DNA from: Pseudoscleropodium purum
Lineage: Eukaryota > Streptophyta > Bryopsida > Hypnales > Brachytheciaceae
Direction of reading: 5' to 3'
Length of the DNA: 64,000 bases
Assembly: GCA_963969395.1 (NCBI GenBank)
Contig: OZ017796.1
Span: forward strand, 42,336,243 to 42,400,242
Position 1 is the stretch's first letter. Each line of letters starts with the position of its first letter. The notes under the pieces were generated by a model. It was not told the DNA's origin. It ran no database searches and worked only from the letters and a program-made list of their open reading frames with translations. A program made the translations under genes and the position numbers. Below are positions 48,330-60,100 of this stretch, one piece after another.

Positions 48330-48620
48330 TTCAACTCGTTGGGAGGGTTGTGAGCTCCTCTACCAAAATTTGTGTTCCCAAGCTCAGTACACTACCTCGC
48401 AGTAGCTATGTGACATGGTACAACGATACTACATCACTTTTTAATTTTTTTAGTTTTAATTTTTTTTTGCATTTTGAAATTTATAAAATAAAATAAAATA
48501 ATTTTTTTGACAGTGGCCATTTCCAGCTGCACGGAGAACAATGTCGAGAACAAGCCCAAATGGCCCTCCCAACCCCCCAAAAAACATCTAATGAATCTAG
48601 TTTGTTCAACGTGCCAAACA
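48330..48620 (+). repeat. Dispersed repeat, relative of 22.45-22.80 kb
   Basis: It shares the word order described for 22445-22800, including the GAGGGTTGTGAG.TCCT block, a TGTGACATGGTACAA block before a T-rich tract, and the CCCTCCCAACCCCCCAAAAAAC block at 48573-48590. Non-coding relic. Confidence 0.45.
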
Positions 48621-49615
48621 TTTGTCTTCTTCACTTTAAATGCAAATATCTTGCAATTTAAGCAATTAAGGTTTCTTAAATTTGTTCCACACATTTTCAT
48701 ATCACTCTTTTGCAAGATCCTACAATTAGATACACACCAATGTATCTTCTTAAATATTTTTTTTATCTTTGCACTAGAAATGATAGATTTGAATTTTTTT
48801 TATGGAAAGGGCCTTGGGACTTTAGGGTTTAATCTATCATGTAATAAAAAATGAAGACTGAACAAAAAGTAGCACTTAAACTGAATACAACTTCATTTCA
48901 TTTGAATTTTGAAAGGATATGAGACTCCATCAACATGATGTTAAATCTATGTGTATGATAGGAGAAGTTAATATTATCCATGGCAAACAAATTCAATGAA
49001 CTCTCTCAAAACAAATTGAATGAAAAAACACAATCTTATTTCCAATATTGTTCATAAAGAATCAATGAGAAATCAAAACATGTTGTTTGAACAAAATTTA
49101 GATATGACTTTGAAACTTCGATTGGTGAACACGTTGTGTAGTGTACACTGAAGGCCTTGCACATGTTGATTTTAAAATATCTTGTGCAAGCACCAAAAGT
49201 GTTGAAACTGTGAAAATGAAGTGTAACAAATTTATTTTTTTCCTTTAGTTTTAAAATTCCCAACAAAGGTGACATACTCAGTTAAACAATACAAAGTGTA
49301 TGTTTGAAAGTTTACATTAATAGACATTTTATAAGAATGATCCAAAAAAGTAATAAAACAACAATCACAATTTGAAATTTAACAAACAACAATGCACTAG
49401 AAACATGATACCAAAATTCTGTAACTGTTTTTACAGGTTCTATAGTTTCTAACAGTTATACTTCGTTACAACAAGTCCAACAAAAACCAAGCAAATATTC
49501 ACTCTGCTCGTGTGTCACAGTAGTTCATGACATAATTGAAAATCTAAAATGATGCAACAATCAAAAAGTGTGAATTCACACACCCGCAAGGGAAAGAATT
49601 CTACTGCATGCCTTG
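48621..49615. other. Intergenic stretch and 3' flank of the AFG1-like gene
   Basis: No supported gene. The part nearest 49616 should contain the 3' untranslated region of the AFG1-like gene. Confidence 0.4.
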
Positions 49616-52600
49616 TTAAACCGCTTGCACTTGAAGACCATAACGCAGAAAATAATCACGGAACTCCGTCCAAACTACAATCCCATCACTATTGGCATCT
49701 AACTTCTTGTACATATCATCCACCAATTCCTGCATTGACGCTTGTGGTTTTGTTACATAACAATGTTTAACAACACATATTGAATAAGTGAATCGAATTG
49801 AATTTTGTAGCAAATATTACAATTACAGTTCTAAAAGACAAATTACATACCGATGGCACGTATCTATGGCCTGATTTGATTTCAGTGAGATCCTCCATCA
49901 TCAATAGAAGTTCATCCTTACTCAGTTTGTGGTCTGAATCTACGTTATAACGGTCCCATACCCTTCACACCCAACACTAGTGACAGATTAGAAGCTGTTT
50001 CAAGTACGCATACTCTCTAAACATAAGTCATGCAAAGTCGGGGGTTCAAGGCAGACGTGTCAGCCTTGTCCACAACCTTCTTAGCTAGTCAGAAGAGGGT
50101 TATTACTCATAAACCTTCTCCTAATTCTAAGCCCTTAGATCACCCCAAAAGTACAGATTTGAACATTCTCGATTGAGTAGAACTTGGCATGATGTCTAAT
50201 TATGCCATCTAACAAGCTCTCGTGTATCCGTGGCTTTAACACCTCATAAGGCTATGTCCTTCACGTATCTCTAGCAATAACACAACCACCGCTGGTTTGC
50301 AAGTGCTGTGCTTATAGGCCTTCGATTTTATTTGATAGTTATCAAGGAATATACTACTTTTCTGTTACAAATACTTGACTTCAAATGGCTCCAATTCTAC
50401 AGATGCAGGGTGTGAACTCACCTTCTTAAATCGCCTTCTTGTAGCGTTAAGCTCTCAAGGTGGCAGATAAAGGCCTTGCCAGGATCAGCCCATGCACTAG
50501 AGAGGTAATCACTAGTCTGCATATGGTTCAACCTCGACACGGTTCGTGCAAACGCAAACTCCTCATCACTCTCCACGTATTTTGACGCTGTTGAGGGGAA
50601 GCCGGCGTCCGCTTTTTCTTTCGCTGCAGAATCCTCTGCCCTGCCATAACATGCCCTCTTCAAACTCTAGGCCTCTATAAACTAGAGATTTATCATTTCA
50701 CGTACACCGACCCACCCATTCACCTAATATAGAACGAAGAGGAGTTAGGGGAATGGGGGTGGAAAGTTAGACTATTGGCATCAGTTGTTACAGTGATAGA
50801 TGAAGGCAACAAACAAGCCAGAGAACAGAAATTAGAACCAAATACGAAATTTAACTGATTACAGCTTTACCTGGGTTGATATAGACCGCTAGGATCAGTT
50901 TCTGCGCTTACAATCACTTTCACTTTCTACAAGGACAAGATCCAGTAGTAAGATCCTTGGCTCTGCTGCATTAGTTTGAAGACAATTTCCTGACGAATTA
51001 GACTGAAAATAAATTATCTTTCCCGTTACCTATAAAAGCTTCGTAATTTATTAATTGTAAAGATTGTGGAGCTTGGCCCAGGCTAAAGGGGGTAGTTTAC
51101 TGGTTTTGGCCCCCATTTTAACCTGGCTAAAATCAGTTTTAGCCTAGTATTAACTCGGAATCATCAACAATTCTCACGAAGTAATAGTCCCCCAGTCAAG
51201 CGGTTAGAGTCTCCAGCTGCTTTATCCCCAGGGCTAATCTTGGTCCTAGGCCTTTTATGTTCTTTACGAAAAGAAAAGTTCGAATAAGACTTATTCAAGG
51301 AAACACGGCTTATTTGCAGTAAATAAGGTCAGAGGAAACAAGAACGAAGGAAAGACAAGTCCTTATTCATATGCTGCTCGAGTCGTAACATGTACTGCCC
51401 TCGTCTAGGACATGAAAATGACTTGACCAGGACCGCCAGGCCTTTAGAAGTTCAGTAAATGTACCTGCTCGTAGAAAACATCCACCAGAGTGATGAACCT
51501 TCTTGCCTGCAACAATAAATTCCAGGTTATAATCTACAGTCTAGTCGGGGTATAGCAAAATGGCAGAGTTGTTCACGAGAAATCCACTGCATGATGATAC
51601 AGATAATCGAACAGAATTAAATTGAACGGTGCACGCATGACGAGGGCGGCATTGTCTGCTAGGCCTTTCAGTTAACCTTCCGGATTTTCAGATAACTATG
51701 GCGACCTGATAACCTTTTGTACCATGAGAACCATGACTACCATTTGAAAAAAACTGTAGGACTTATATAAAGACAATTAATACTACCTGAAAATCTTGAC
51801 ACTACCGTAGTAAAATGGCATTTGACTGTTTCAAACTTCTGCGGCAGATTGTCCAGGAGGATTACTGGGGTCCATGTCTTCAAATTTTCTGAGAAATAGC
51901 AGGAAAAGTGGCGAACTCGGAAAAGAAGCTACTGGAGTATGAAGTGGTTGGTGCGTACGAGCTCGGAGTGGATCCTAGTCAGACGTGGGATGCCTGATAT
52001 GAAAATCGTGTGAAACGAGGACGCAATTGCAAGGTAATCTGCTGCTCCCTTCGCGGTACCACAAAGCTCCTTGAATGTAAATGCTGCCACACCTCCTGCC
52101 GCTTTCGGAACTGCCATTCATCACATGATACCTTAATGTTACGCAACACTCTTATCTAGGACCCTCCTTATATTATTGAAGAAAAGCTGTAGAATATTGC
52201 TGGAGTCCATGAATTTTGACAAGAAATCTTAGTGCAATGAGACCTGCCTGACTATTTACAAGCAAAGGAGCAGTCCAGAAGAGCATTCAGCATGGCTCGA
52301 TCAATACAGACAGGTCTAGAAGTTGATTTCCATAAACTGATACTGGACATTATCAGCTAGATTGATCACCTTCTATGGTGCGACTTCCTTCCTTCAAAAT
52401 TGTGCTACCAACGGCACGGTCCCCTGCGAGCTGCTTGAAGCCCATCTCCATTTTCTTAACTGAATTGTCGTCAAGTGGCGTGTGCCATACTTTGTCCAGA
52501 GCACTAGATGACCAACCATACTCTATTAGCGATTCAAGAAACAGGAAGTAGCAAGAATTTAAACTAAGAAAAGAGCATCAAGCCGTGATATGGCGCACTC

Positions 52601-55563
52601 GCACGGTAGTGAAACTGCACAAAACAGTATCCTGATTATCAAAGTCACCTGGAACCTTCAGGGCGAGCACCGATCAGACGATAATCAGGTGCTTGCGGAC
52701 GAAAAGCAAAAACTTGACATCGACTCTTTATCAGTTCAATGCATGGTACGAATAACTCCCTTTGAATACCATTCTTGTACAACTGCAAGCACAGACAAGA
52801 TTGACAAATTGGATCCTTAAAGAAGAACGACGTGGGCATGATCACTAAGATACTAATGTAGTTATTGCAGGGTTCAGCATTATTTTTAGGAACAGAGTTC
52901 ATTCCTCATTTGGGGAGAAAAGAGAGAGAACTCAGGAAATGTCAAAGCAGGATTCAAGTTTACAATTCGCTCTTAACATTCAATAACGACCTGAAGCAGT
53001 GTAGTGAAGAGATGTTGGGGCTAACTTATCTCGTAACAAAGAAAAAACACTTTGCTCAAGCAGATTTTAACAGTAAGAAATAGTCATCCGGAGACAAACC
53101 TCAGTGGGTGCACGATTTGAAGACGCCACCATGATTCCTCCCCCTTTGAAAAGATTCTCTAACAATCTTTTCAGAAGCATGGCATCAGCTATGTCAGTGA
53201 CCTGCCAGGCACAACCCATGCAACCAACTCCTCAAAATACAATGTTCTCTAATTTAATACCAGCATCATCAAAGCAATTAAGTAATTTGTAAAATCTCCA
53301 CATATTCAGTACCGGTAGTAAGACGCCTAGATGACATTCCTGATTGGTATTCATAATGTGTACATATTTCGCTTTGAAAAGAAAACCAAATACGAAATCA
53401 GAGGGACGCATCTCGCGCAGAAACTGTGCTAAACAACAGTGTATACTAAGATTCGATCGAGATCTACATGAAATGGCAATCAAAACATAGGATACGTTAT
53501 TCAGTAAAAATTTAAGTACTAGCAATTGAAATGAAAGATCTGGATACCAGAGTAGCGATGGATTATGAAGGTGTTCGAGTCGTTCTCAACCTGAAATTCA
53601 TCAAAGCAGAGTAACCAGCCTGTCTTCAAGACATCGGTGGCCAGTACTTCCACAACGTCAGCATCCTTGGGGTGCGAAGTTCGCATGTTGTGTAGTCTGG
53701 TCCATCATGTCAAATAGAACAAGTTCCACAGTTAAGGTACACATACCCAAAATCGCCCAAAGCTCAATTGCACCCTGTTGCACTCTTGCATTCTAATGTA
53801 GTGAAAACTGTAAAGGATTGCATTATGACTTTTTCAGTGTGGAATTGGGGTTGAAAAGTTACAGTTTTATAACTTAAGGACACCACCATGAGATTAGCCA
53901 ATAAGGTAGGATGATCCATTGTCATTGGACACCACACATGACAAAAGGTTGGTTCATTATTCCACAATTTGTAGGGACACTTTTGGATTATCATTGCAAT
54001 TGAGTAGGGAGTCCAAAGAACCACATTAGAGACTAGGTTCCCTAGGGACTACAATGGGAAGCTACATGTTTTTGCCTTGACCACCTATAATGTGTCTTTT
54101 TCAATGAAAATTCAACTGACCAAAATATATGTGAAAAAAACTTTGAACTGCCGTTCTATTGAAAAAATAAAATCTTGAATCCAATCAGTCTAAGTATACG
54201 CAACAACGACAATGGGTCATCCTACCTTATTGGCTGATCTCAAGAGTGTATCCAAGAAATGATCGTGCATGACAGTTGTCCTTAAGGATGATGTCACCAT
54301 AGGGGAAACGAATGGAAAACGATATGAACAGTGTGTGTCCTTTGCAATTTGTCAGAAGCATGCAAAGGTGACGATAGGTGATAGTACATCCACTTCTTGC
54401 CACTGCGTGTGTCATGGCAAGGCAGGTGGCTTTGCCAAGCAGTCCCTGGCAGACAAGGATACTAAGCAGCCGGATGCATGAGTTCATGCCAGTCAAGCCA
54501 AAGGCGTCCGAGGGATAACCTTCTAGGAATTTGTAAAAACTTGACTTAGGTACGTTAGCCCAAAGGGGTGATGAACCCGACTCCAACAAATTGTACTTGT
54601 AACCAAAAATGAAAGGGTCTAAATATTTGTGCAACTTAATTCTCTGTGTCAATAAACACTTAAATGGGCGTGTGCACCTTCGCTTACCTCTTGTGAATGT
54701 CGAGCATGAATTGGTGAAAATGAACTCTTAGCTTGCCTTGGATAGGACTACAGTGAAAGAAAATATCCGCCACCAGCGACTTTCCTGTGCCTACCCCTCC
54801 ATAAATATAAACCCTGTACCACAATTTGAGCGTACAAAGCTCAGCACTAACAATAAGAAAGAATGGTACACTTTGCTAGCATTCAAAGCTCTACAGTCTT
54901 CAGTACGCCGTACTAGTTTGTGAAATATCAACTTAATTTTATGAAAATTATGCAAAAAAAATGCAAGGGAATGATTGCCAGGAGGTACTGACTACAAGAA
55001 ATGATTCAAAATAAAAATAGAAAAAAACCCATGTAAATCACTATTGTCAGGAAGTACACATTAGGGTTAGGAGTCATTCATATATCCTACAAAAAGGAGA
55101 TAGGGTTTGATGCCTGTCGCCATCTTTTATACGGCTGACGTCAAAATCTCTGGTGCATTGACAGGACTATCGATCGTAATCTAAAATTCAAATAAAACTG
55201 CAAACGAGGCCTAATCAGTCAGGCTTAGCTTAGGACGTACCCTTGGGGAGCCATCTTTGGTCGGCTCAATCCCACAGCTGAGAAAAGCTTGTTGCCGATG
55301 CCTGGTGTTGGTTGCTCATACGTTTCAAGCTCCCTGTGCAACCGTTCGAGGGGCTGCAATGCAGCGACTTGTCCTGCATCCAATTTGATCGCTCCCGCTT
55401 TGACCAACTGGTGGTAAGCGTCCAGCGGATACGTTCCTCTCGGAATTCTCTCCAGGCTTTCCACAATCCCGCCATAGCCACGGAGCCGCAGCTTGAAGAT
55501 ATGACCGATGGCAGGAAAGACACAGTGAAATAATGAGTGCTGTACGCGGCTCCATTGCCTCAT
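49616..55563 (-). CDS. AFG1L: AFG1-family mitochondrial AAA+ ATPase with C-terminal EF-hands
   Basis: Twelve phase-consistent GT-AG exons: 55563-55241, 54813-54688, 53696-53591, 53201-53100, 52782-52649, 52503-52370, 52110-51959, 51506-51465, 50926-50871, 50640-50422, 49962-49851, 49729-49616. They give 539 residues from the first in-frame ATG. The N-terminus (MRQWSRVQHS, then HIFKLRLRGYGG) is basic and lacks acidic residues, as in a mitochondrial presequence. Walker A GGVGTGKS (113-120), FHQFMLDIHKR, Walker B LLCFDEFQ (178-185), VTDIADA, ASSNRAP, ARRFITLVDVFYE and the C-terminal EFAFARTVSRLNHMQTSDYL are diagnostic of AFG1/LACE1. Those proteins sit at the mitochondrial inner membrane and help remove surplus or damaged respiratory subunits. 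After the ATPase come two EF-hand loops: NVDSDHKLSKDE (471-482), non-canonical at loop positions 1, 6 and 7, and the canonical DANSDGIVVWTE (513-524). This suggests calcium control. The exons carrying them are spliced in phase. Intron 2 carries a MITE. Confidence 0.93.
53889..54242. mobile_element. 354-bp MITE with 35-bp inverted ends, in an AFG1 intron
   Basis: The left end at 53889-53923 (TGAGATTAGCCAATAAGGTA then GGATGATCCATTGTC) and the right end at 54208-54242 are reverse complements with only two mismatches seen in 35 bp. The interior has no coding capacity. It lies in intron 2 of the AFG1-like gene (53697-54687), clear of both splice sites. No obvious target duplication is visible at the borders I chose. 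A decayed relative is at 1841-2300. Confidence 0.85.
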
Positions 55564-55619
55564 GGCATGCAATGGCTGCACTTCATGAAGCGAAAAAGAA
55601 ATCGGAAAATGAAAGATTA

Positions 55620-55990
55620 GCTACGGAGCATCGCCATCGTTGTCAAATGGCGCTTCGTCGCCACAGTCAATGGCGGATTATGCTGCAGGAAAGTCCAAAA
55701 AATGCCGAAGAAACTCGAAAGTTCCAAGGGGCCAAAATTTGCAACAGTTTCTAGCAATGAAGAGGAAATGCTATCAAACATTACCAGAATGTAAGTATTG
55801 GCCTCGTTCTCAAATGACCTCTGCCACCACAGCAATGGCGGATTCTGTAGCTATAAGTGACACCGAATGGCGGACAGGAAAGATCCAGGAATCCGAAAAC
55901 TGCTACAGTCTCTATTAATGAAGACGAAAAAAATGCTATCAATTTGTTACAAATCACGCGCAACGGAGGTTCACCTCACATGATCTTATC
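55620..55990 (+). repeat. Tandem duplication of roughly 165 bp upstream of the AFG1-like gene
   Basis: Copy 1 (about 55652-55790) and copy 2 (about 55826-55980) share CCACAG.CAATGGCGGATT, GCAGGAAAG.TCCA, AATCCGAAAACTG-like and GCAACAGTTTCTAGCAATGA against GCTACAGTCTCTATTAATGA, then GA.GA.GAAAATGCTATCAA. Both plus-strand readings give similar peptides (PKFATVSSNEEE and PKTATVSINEDE), but in frames that are not joined and are interrupted. The duplication begins just upstream of the AFG1-like start codon at 55563. Confidence 0.7.
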
Positions 55991-56267
55991 AATTGCACGA
56001 TGGCACCATTCGTTACAAGTGCTCGATACGCAATTGACCTCGGATAACTGTAACGGCTTTCGACGTACGTCATCACTCGGTCGACAAAAATTTGAATCTC
56101 AGTTACACATGATTATGAAAGACCTCGACCAGAATAGAAACAACTTCAGCTATGACCTAAAGAATCTGGCTATGGAGATTCAAGATCCAGCCTCGCTAAC
56201 AACTCGCATTCGTAAAGATATCGGTTTCAAATGCAACGTCGTCCAAGAACCGCAATCACCAGACTGA
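55857..56267 (+). CDS. Hypothetical open frame, unrecognised
   Basis: A 136-codon frame without an ATG at its 5' end (it opens with GTG after a stop). It has protein-like, non-repetitive composition: a stretch with ARWHHSLQVLDTQL, then RTSSLGRQKFESQL and a charged helical segment ending KDLDQNRNNFSYDLKNL. The start overlaps the second copy of the tandem duplication described above. If real it would be a downstream exon of a plus-strand gene divergent from the AFG1-like gene, but I could not find a consistent upstream exon. I recognise no family; it may be a relic. Confidence 0.3.
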   Translation: MTPNGGQERSRNPKTATVSINEDEKNAINLLQITRNGGSPHMILSIARWHHSLQVLDTQLTSDNCNGFRRTSSLGRQKFESQLHMIMKDLDQNRNNFSYDLKNLAMEIQDPASLTTRIRKDIGFKCNVVQEPQSPD

Positions 56268-57516
56268 ACATAGTCATGAAGCTACAAGAATCGCAAGCAA
56301 CACTCTGATGACCACAATCGTTGGATATATCAACAACAGATTCCAGTTCTGTGCGATTTTCACACGGTCATCATCGCATGAAATTCGCAAAATATTTACA
56401 TAGCTCGCCCTATTCTCAACGGGAACCGCAACTCTGGCGATGGAGAGGGACAAAAATTTATCTGGCTGATTAGGAGCGCCGTTGTATGGATACAGATGGT
56501 TAGGATCCACTTCTAGAGAACTTGATACAGAGAATTGATACAGTTCCAACTAGTAAATGCGCAAGTGATGGTTTGGATACGCAAGTAGACTATAGCCAAG
56601 ACTCCAGGAAACCAGAAACGTACTGTTGTGAGGAACCGTCACCGTTAGCCTTCGCTTTCCCATCGTGGTCGACAGCTGTGAAGACCAGAGTCGTGTACGC
56701 AGTAGGCACTTTGTGAGAAAACGCGTGATTCTCCATCAACACTCTGTATCAACACCTTGTAGCAGACTGCTGATTGTTCTCTCACGAATTGGATCCCAAA
56801 GTATAAATAACAGGAGAAGATACTGTGACAAGTACATATCACATACATATGTGCACAACTGAAAAAGCAGAAGCGGTGAACCTTCGTTTTCTGTGAAAAA
56901 CAGAATTTGTGAAACCAGGAGAAGCAGAATTCAAAGAAAAGTCGTACAAACATTTTTCAAACTTCAATCACATCGTACAAGGTTTCAAAAGAATTAAAGC
57001 CGAGGAAATGATCGACACTCAGAAGCTCAGGCTGTGTATGTTTTAGTGTACAAATGTATCACGAATTATTAGATACACAGGCGTCTCCTCATGTGGAGCT
57101 CCAAAATTGGTGTTGGTCAGAAAGTCCAACTACAATCAGTTCTGAACCTAAATTCTAATTACACCTACCCCCTGCTGCAGGCACTCATATATACAGAATG
57201 ATCACCATCTGTGACCAGAAACCCCCACTCCACCTTCCACTATACCCAAGGATCGAAACTGCATCCCACTTTACCCCTCCTCCCTCACACCAAAAACGAA
57301 AAACAGCGAAATTTCTCCCGTCATGAAGTTCATGATCACACAATTAGAGCTCCCTCGCAGCTTCCGAGAAATCAACCCCGACAAGAACAAGGTTTCATGT
57401 CTCCCATGAATTGAAGCCAACCAACCTCAGATATCACCAACTCCTTAGGCAGTTGGCTCACCAGTGGTCCTCTGTTCATTTCCTTTCACAAGATGTCATG
57501 CGATTGTTGCTGCAGC
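56268..57516. other. Intergenic stretch
   Basis: No supported gene. A TATA-like word (AGTATAAATAAC) lies on the plus strand near 56800. The end nearest 57516 is the 3' flank of the EXORDIUM-like gene. Confidence 0.4.
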
Positions 57517-58527
57517 TCACGACACAGGCATGCAAGTCAGAGTGGCAGGATCCCACAGAGCAGGCAACAAGTATTTCCTGGTGCCCTCGCCCTGCGCATT
57601 GTAGCTCGCACTCGTGATAGGGTCAACAATCAACTGGCCGGGGTTGCCAGGAAAAGCGCCGGCACCATAGATGCCAGTGCAAGCCGTAGCGGCTTCCAAG
57701 GGGGCCGAAGCGTCGCCCTGGTAGTAGCCATTGTTGAAAGGGTTCGTCACCGTCCCGGCCAACATGCTGGCCACGTTGATCACCATGCCGTCGATTCCCG
57801 CATCTGCGTTCGGTGATACCAATGCTTTCGCTCCTTGCGGGCCATACTGCGGGAGCGCATACGGCCACGCACATTGCCCCGGACACTGCGTCCCGGAATT
57901 TCCCACCCAGGAATACGGCAGCATGAAATTCTTGGACGCCGGGGTGGCCGACGTGAACGAGTGCGACGCGCAGGTGTTCATGCAGAAACCTTCGGCTTCC
58001 ACATCCGCCGCCGTGAGGAGGAAGTAGATGGAGGAAGGATCAGCAGGCAGAGACGCCAGGGCCTTCACCACCAGGGTTTCGAAGTCGGCTTCCTTCAGCG
58101 TCTTGCCCATGCTGTAGTTATCGTCGGCTTGACCTGCGAGCTTGACCGCCCCGGCGGGGATGTTGTTCTTGCTGTCCTTGTACCCCGAGGTCAATTTCCA
58201 CCAGCTCGCAACGGAAGGGTGAACTTCCGCACCGGGGTTCTCGAACGAGGAGAAGAAATCGGTGACAATTGCTTTCTGCGCAGGGCTGAAAGTGCCATAC
58301 CAAACGATGTACACGTTGAGAGCCGCGCTACCGGCCAGCAAAGGGCCATTGTGGTATGGCAGCACCAATGTGTTGCTCACCAGCTTGAAGAGCTTCCGCC
58401 CTGTGCTCACGGCCTCAGTCTCCGTCGCTTCAGTAATAGAAAACAAAGGCTGGGGACGGGCTTCCACCACCATAGCCACCACCAACAGAATATACAGCAC
58501 CGAAACACTCACTCGAACTCCAGCCAT
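57517..58527 (-). CDS. EXL: EXORDIUM/PHI-1-like secreted protein
   Basis: Single-exon gene of 336 residues. I chose the ATG at 58527 (MAGVRV) rather than the one 12 codons upstream, because it begins a typical signal peptide: VSVSVLYILLVVAMVV (6-21) with likely cleavage after VEA at about residue 23. The mature part carries the family's diagnostic blocks: YHNGPLL, VYIVWYGTFSPAQK, SIYFLLTAADV with the following FCMNTCASH, YSWVGNSGTQCPGQCAWPYA, DAGIDGMVINVASMLAGT, NPFNNGYYQG, CTGIYGAGAFPG and NAQGEGTRKYLLPALWDP. Conserved cysteines are present. Family members (EXO, EXL, PHI-1) are apoplastic proteins linked to brassinosteroid-responsive growth, cell expansion and carbon or phosphate status; no enzymatic activity is established. 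Length and lack of introns are normal for the family. Confidence 0.96.
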   Translation of the reverse strand: MAGVRVSVSVLYILLVVAMVVEARPQPLFSITEATETEAVSTGRKLFKLVSNTLVLPYHNGPLLAGSAALNVYIVWYGTFSPAQKAIVTDFFSSFENPGAEVHPSVASWWKLTSGYKDSKNNIPAGAVKLAGQADDNYSMGKTLKEADFETLVVKALASLPADPSSIYFLLTAADVEAEGFCMNTCASHSFTSATPASKNFMLPYSWVGNSGTQCPGQCAWPYALPQYGPQGAKALVSPNADAGIDGMVINVASMLAGTVTNPFNNGYYQGDASAPLEAATACTGIYGAGAFPGNPGQLIVDPITSASYNAQGEGTRKYLLPALWDPATLTCMPVS

Positions 58528-59100
58528 GGATACAAGATTTGGCTCAAATTTGCAGATATACAAACCTCCGAGGTACTAAAACTATCAAAACCCGTCAAGA
58601 ACTGGAAAATGTAGCTGCACTTCCCGAATCAGAGAAAAAAACAGAGACCGCAGGTCGACTGGTAGTCTTTTCAAGGCTTCACGATCGCCAAATTGCGACA
58701 ACTCAAGCGTCTAGCCACAAAACTATTCAAGATTGACGGAAGAAAAATGTGAAAACGTACCTAAAGATATGTCTCCAGAAACTGTATTTCAGCTACCGGA
58801 ATACTACTATTGCAAAATTTGCTTCAACCAAAATTTTAAAACAACGAAAAACGAAGCTGCTTGTAGAGGTAAAGAATATAACGAATACGGAAGGGACCTC
58901 AAAACACCCACAGAACCTATCGCCCTTCAACTATAAGAGGCCACACCAACAAAAACTGGTTATATACCCTCGGATAGCCTCTCCACAAGGACCTTAGAAG
59001 AGTCTTACTCCAGCACAGACTAGACTGACGGTACCCTTCGCCTACAGTAGCTATCCTATAGCTGCAGCAGAACCTACAACTTACTCCTGAAGCTAACTAC
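58528..59100 (-). promoter_or_regulatory. Upstream region of the EXORDIUM-like gene
   Basis: On the minus strand, a GGTATATAACC word at about 58957-58967 and a TTATAGTT word near 58930 are TATA-like, some 400-430 bp upstream of the start codon. Neither can be assigned confidently. No other gene is seen in this interval. Confidence 0.3.
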
Positions 59101-60100
59101 GCGTTGAATCGTCTAAACCCTGGCCACCACGTCGAGAGCCGAGTGCCCAACTGTCGTCTCCCCTCGTTTGTACTGCACGAACTCTCAAGTGTGCCTACTT
59201 AAGGAGCTTCCCAGGTGACAAGCCCTCAGTCTACAGCTGGAGCCTGTGTACGTACGTCTCTGCTGGCTGGGCCGGGGTTCACAAGACAATTCAACTTGTG
59301 ATGTGAAAGACTTGACCTTTGAGCCGTTGCAGGCAGGGCTCACTCAACCCACCCTCCGGCTTAAACTCACTCAGACGAACTGATCAGACTATCAGAAGAG
59401 GCTTAAAGGTTGTTTCAAGCCTGATCGAGATCGACAGACGTGGACGTTAAAGCCAGCTAGAACCTTAAACTTAGCTGCAGCAGCTGTGCTGCTGCTGCAA
59501 TTGTGGAGTGTGCAGAGACTGAGACGATCGACAACGGTGATGGTACTACTATGGCTACTCGCTGCTGCTGCTGCTGCTGCATGAGACAGATCAGATGGAC
59601 AGGTTTTGCTTGATGTGGGTGGAATGGGAATTGGGTGGGATTTATAGTTGTGTGCGTGTCCCCTGAACTGGGATGCCAGCTGCAAATTGCAAGGGTGGTA
59701 TTTCCAAGAAAAAAAAGAAAAGGGCAGAGCTGGGAGAAGGGGAGAGAGGAGAGAGGAGAGAGAGGAGTCAGCTGGTGCCAGGGAGGCGGAAAGATCGTTG
59801 TGGAGTGCCAGCCGTGCGCCTGCCCTGATGAGTGGTGATCTATCTTCACCTGCCACTGATCATCGGTTTCCCTCCTGAAGACTAACGGAATTATTTTCGT
59901 TTGGGTAAGTTTTTTAATTTTATCGAGTGGTTAGCAAGCACCGATTGACAGTTCAAATCACATCCGTGCCAGCTAGTGTGTGTGGATGTGTGTGTGGGGA
60001 AGGAGGAGGGCTTTCATTGCTTTCTAACATTTCTGGAACTTGGAAATGAGAGCTCATGTCATGTGAGTGAGTGAGTGACGACAAGTGCTGCGAAACATGC
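59101..60100. other. GC-rich island with simple repeats
   Basis: A compositionally distinct island containing a CTG/GCT trinucleotide run (59561-59580) and a GAGAGAG-type tract near 59740-59765. Overlapping frames on both strands up to 154 codons derive from these low-complexity tracts and show no domain, so I call no gene. Confidence 0.45.

Noticed and set aside
49990..50110. Possible tRNA-derived SINE (GGGGGTTCAAGGC resembling a B box) in an AFG1 intron
   Set aside because: No convincing A box at the right distance, no cloverleaf fold and no tail or target duplication seen.
51060..51260. Palindromic-looking GGCTAAA/TTTAGCC words in an AFG1 intron
   Set aside because: The pairing is short and interrupted, with no evidence of a defined element.
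54227..54652. 141-codon minus-strand frame within the AFG1-like gene
   Set aside because: It lies in intron 2, overlaps the end of the MITE and is not in phase with the flanking exons.
57835..58614. 259-codon plus-strand frame opposite the EXORDIUM-like gene
   Set aside because: It is an antisense shadow of a strongly conserved gene; its Arg/Gly-rich composition is what an antisense reading would give.
59392..59856. 154-codon minus-strand frame with alanine and serine runs
   Set aside because: The frame is made largely by a CTG trinucleotide run and a GA-rich tract, has a competing frame on the same strand and no domain.
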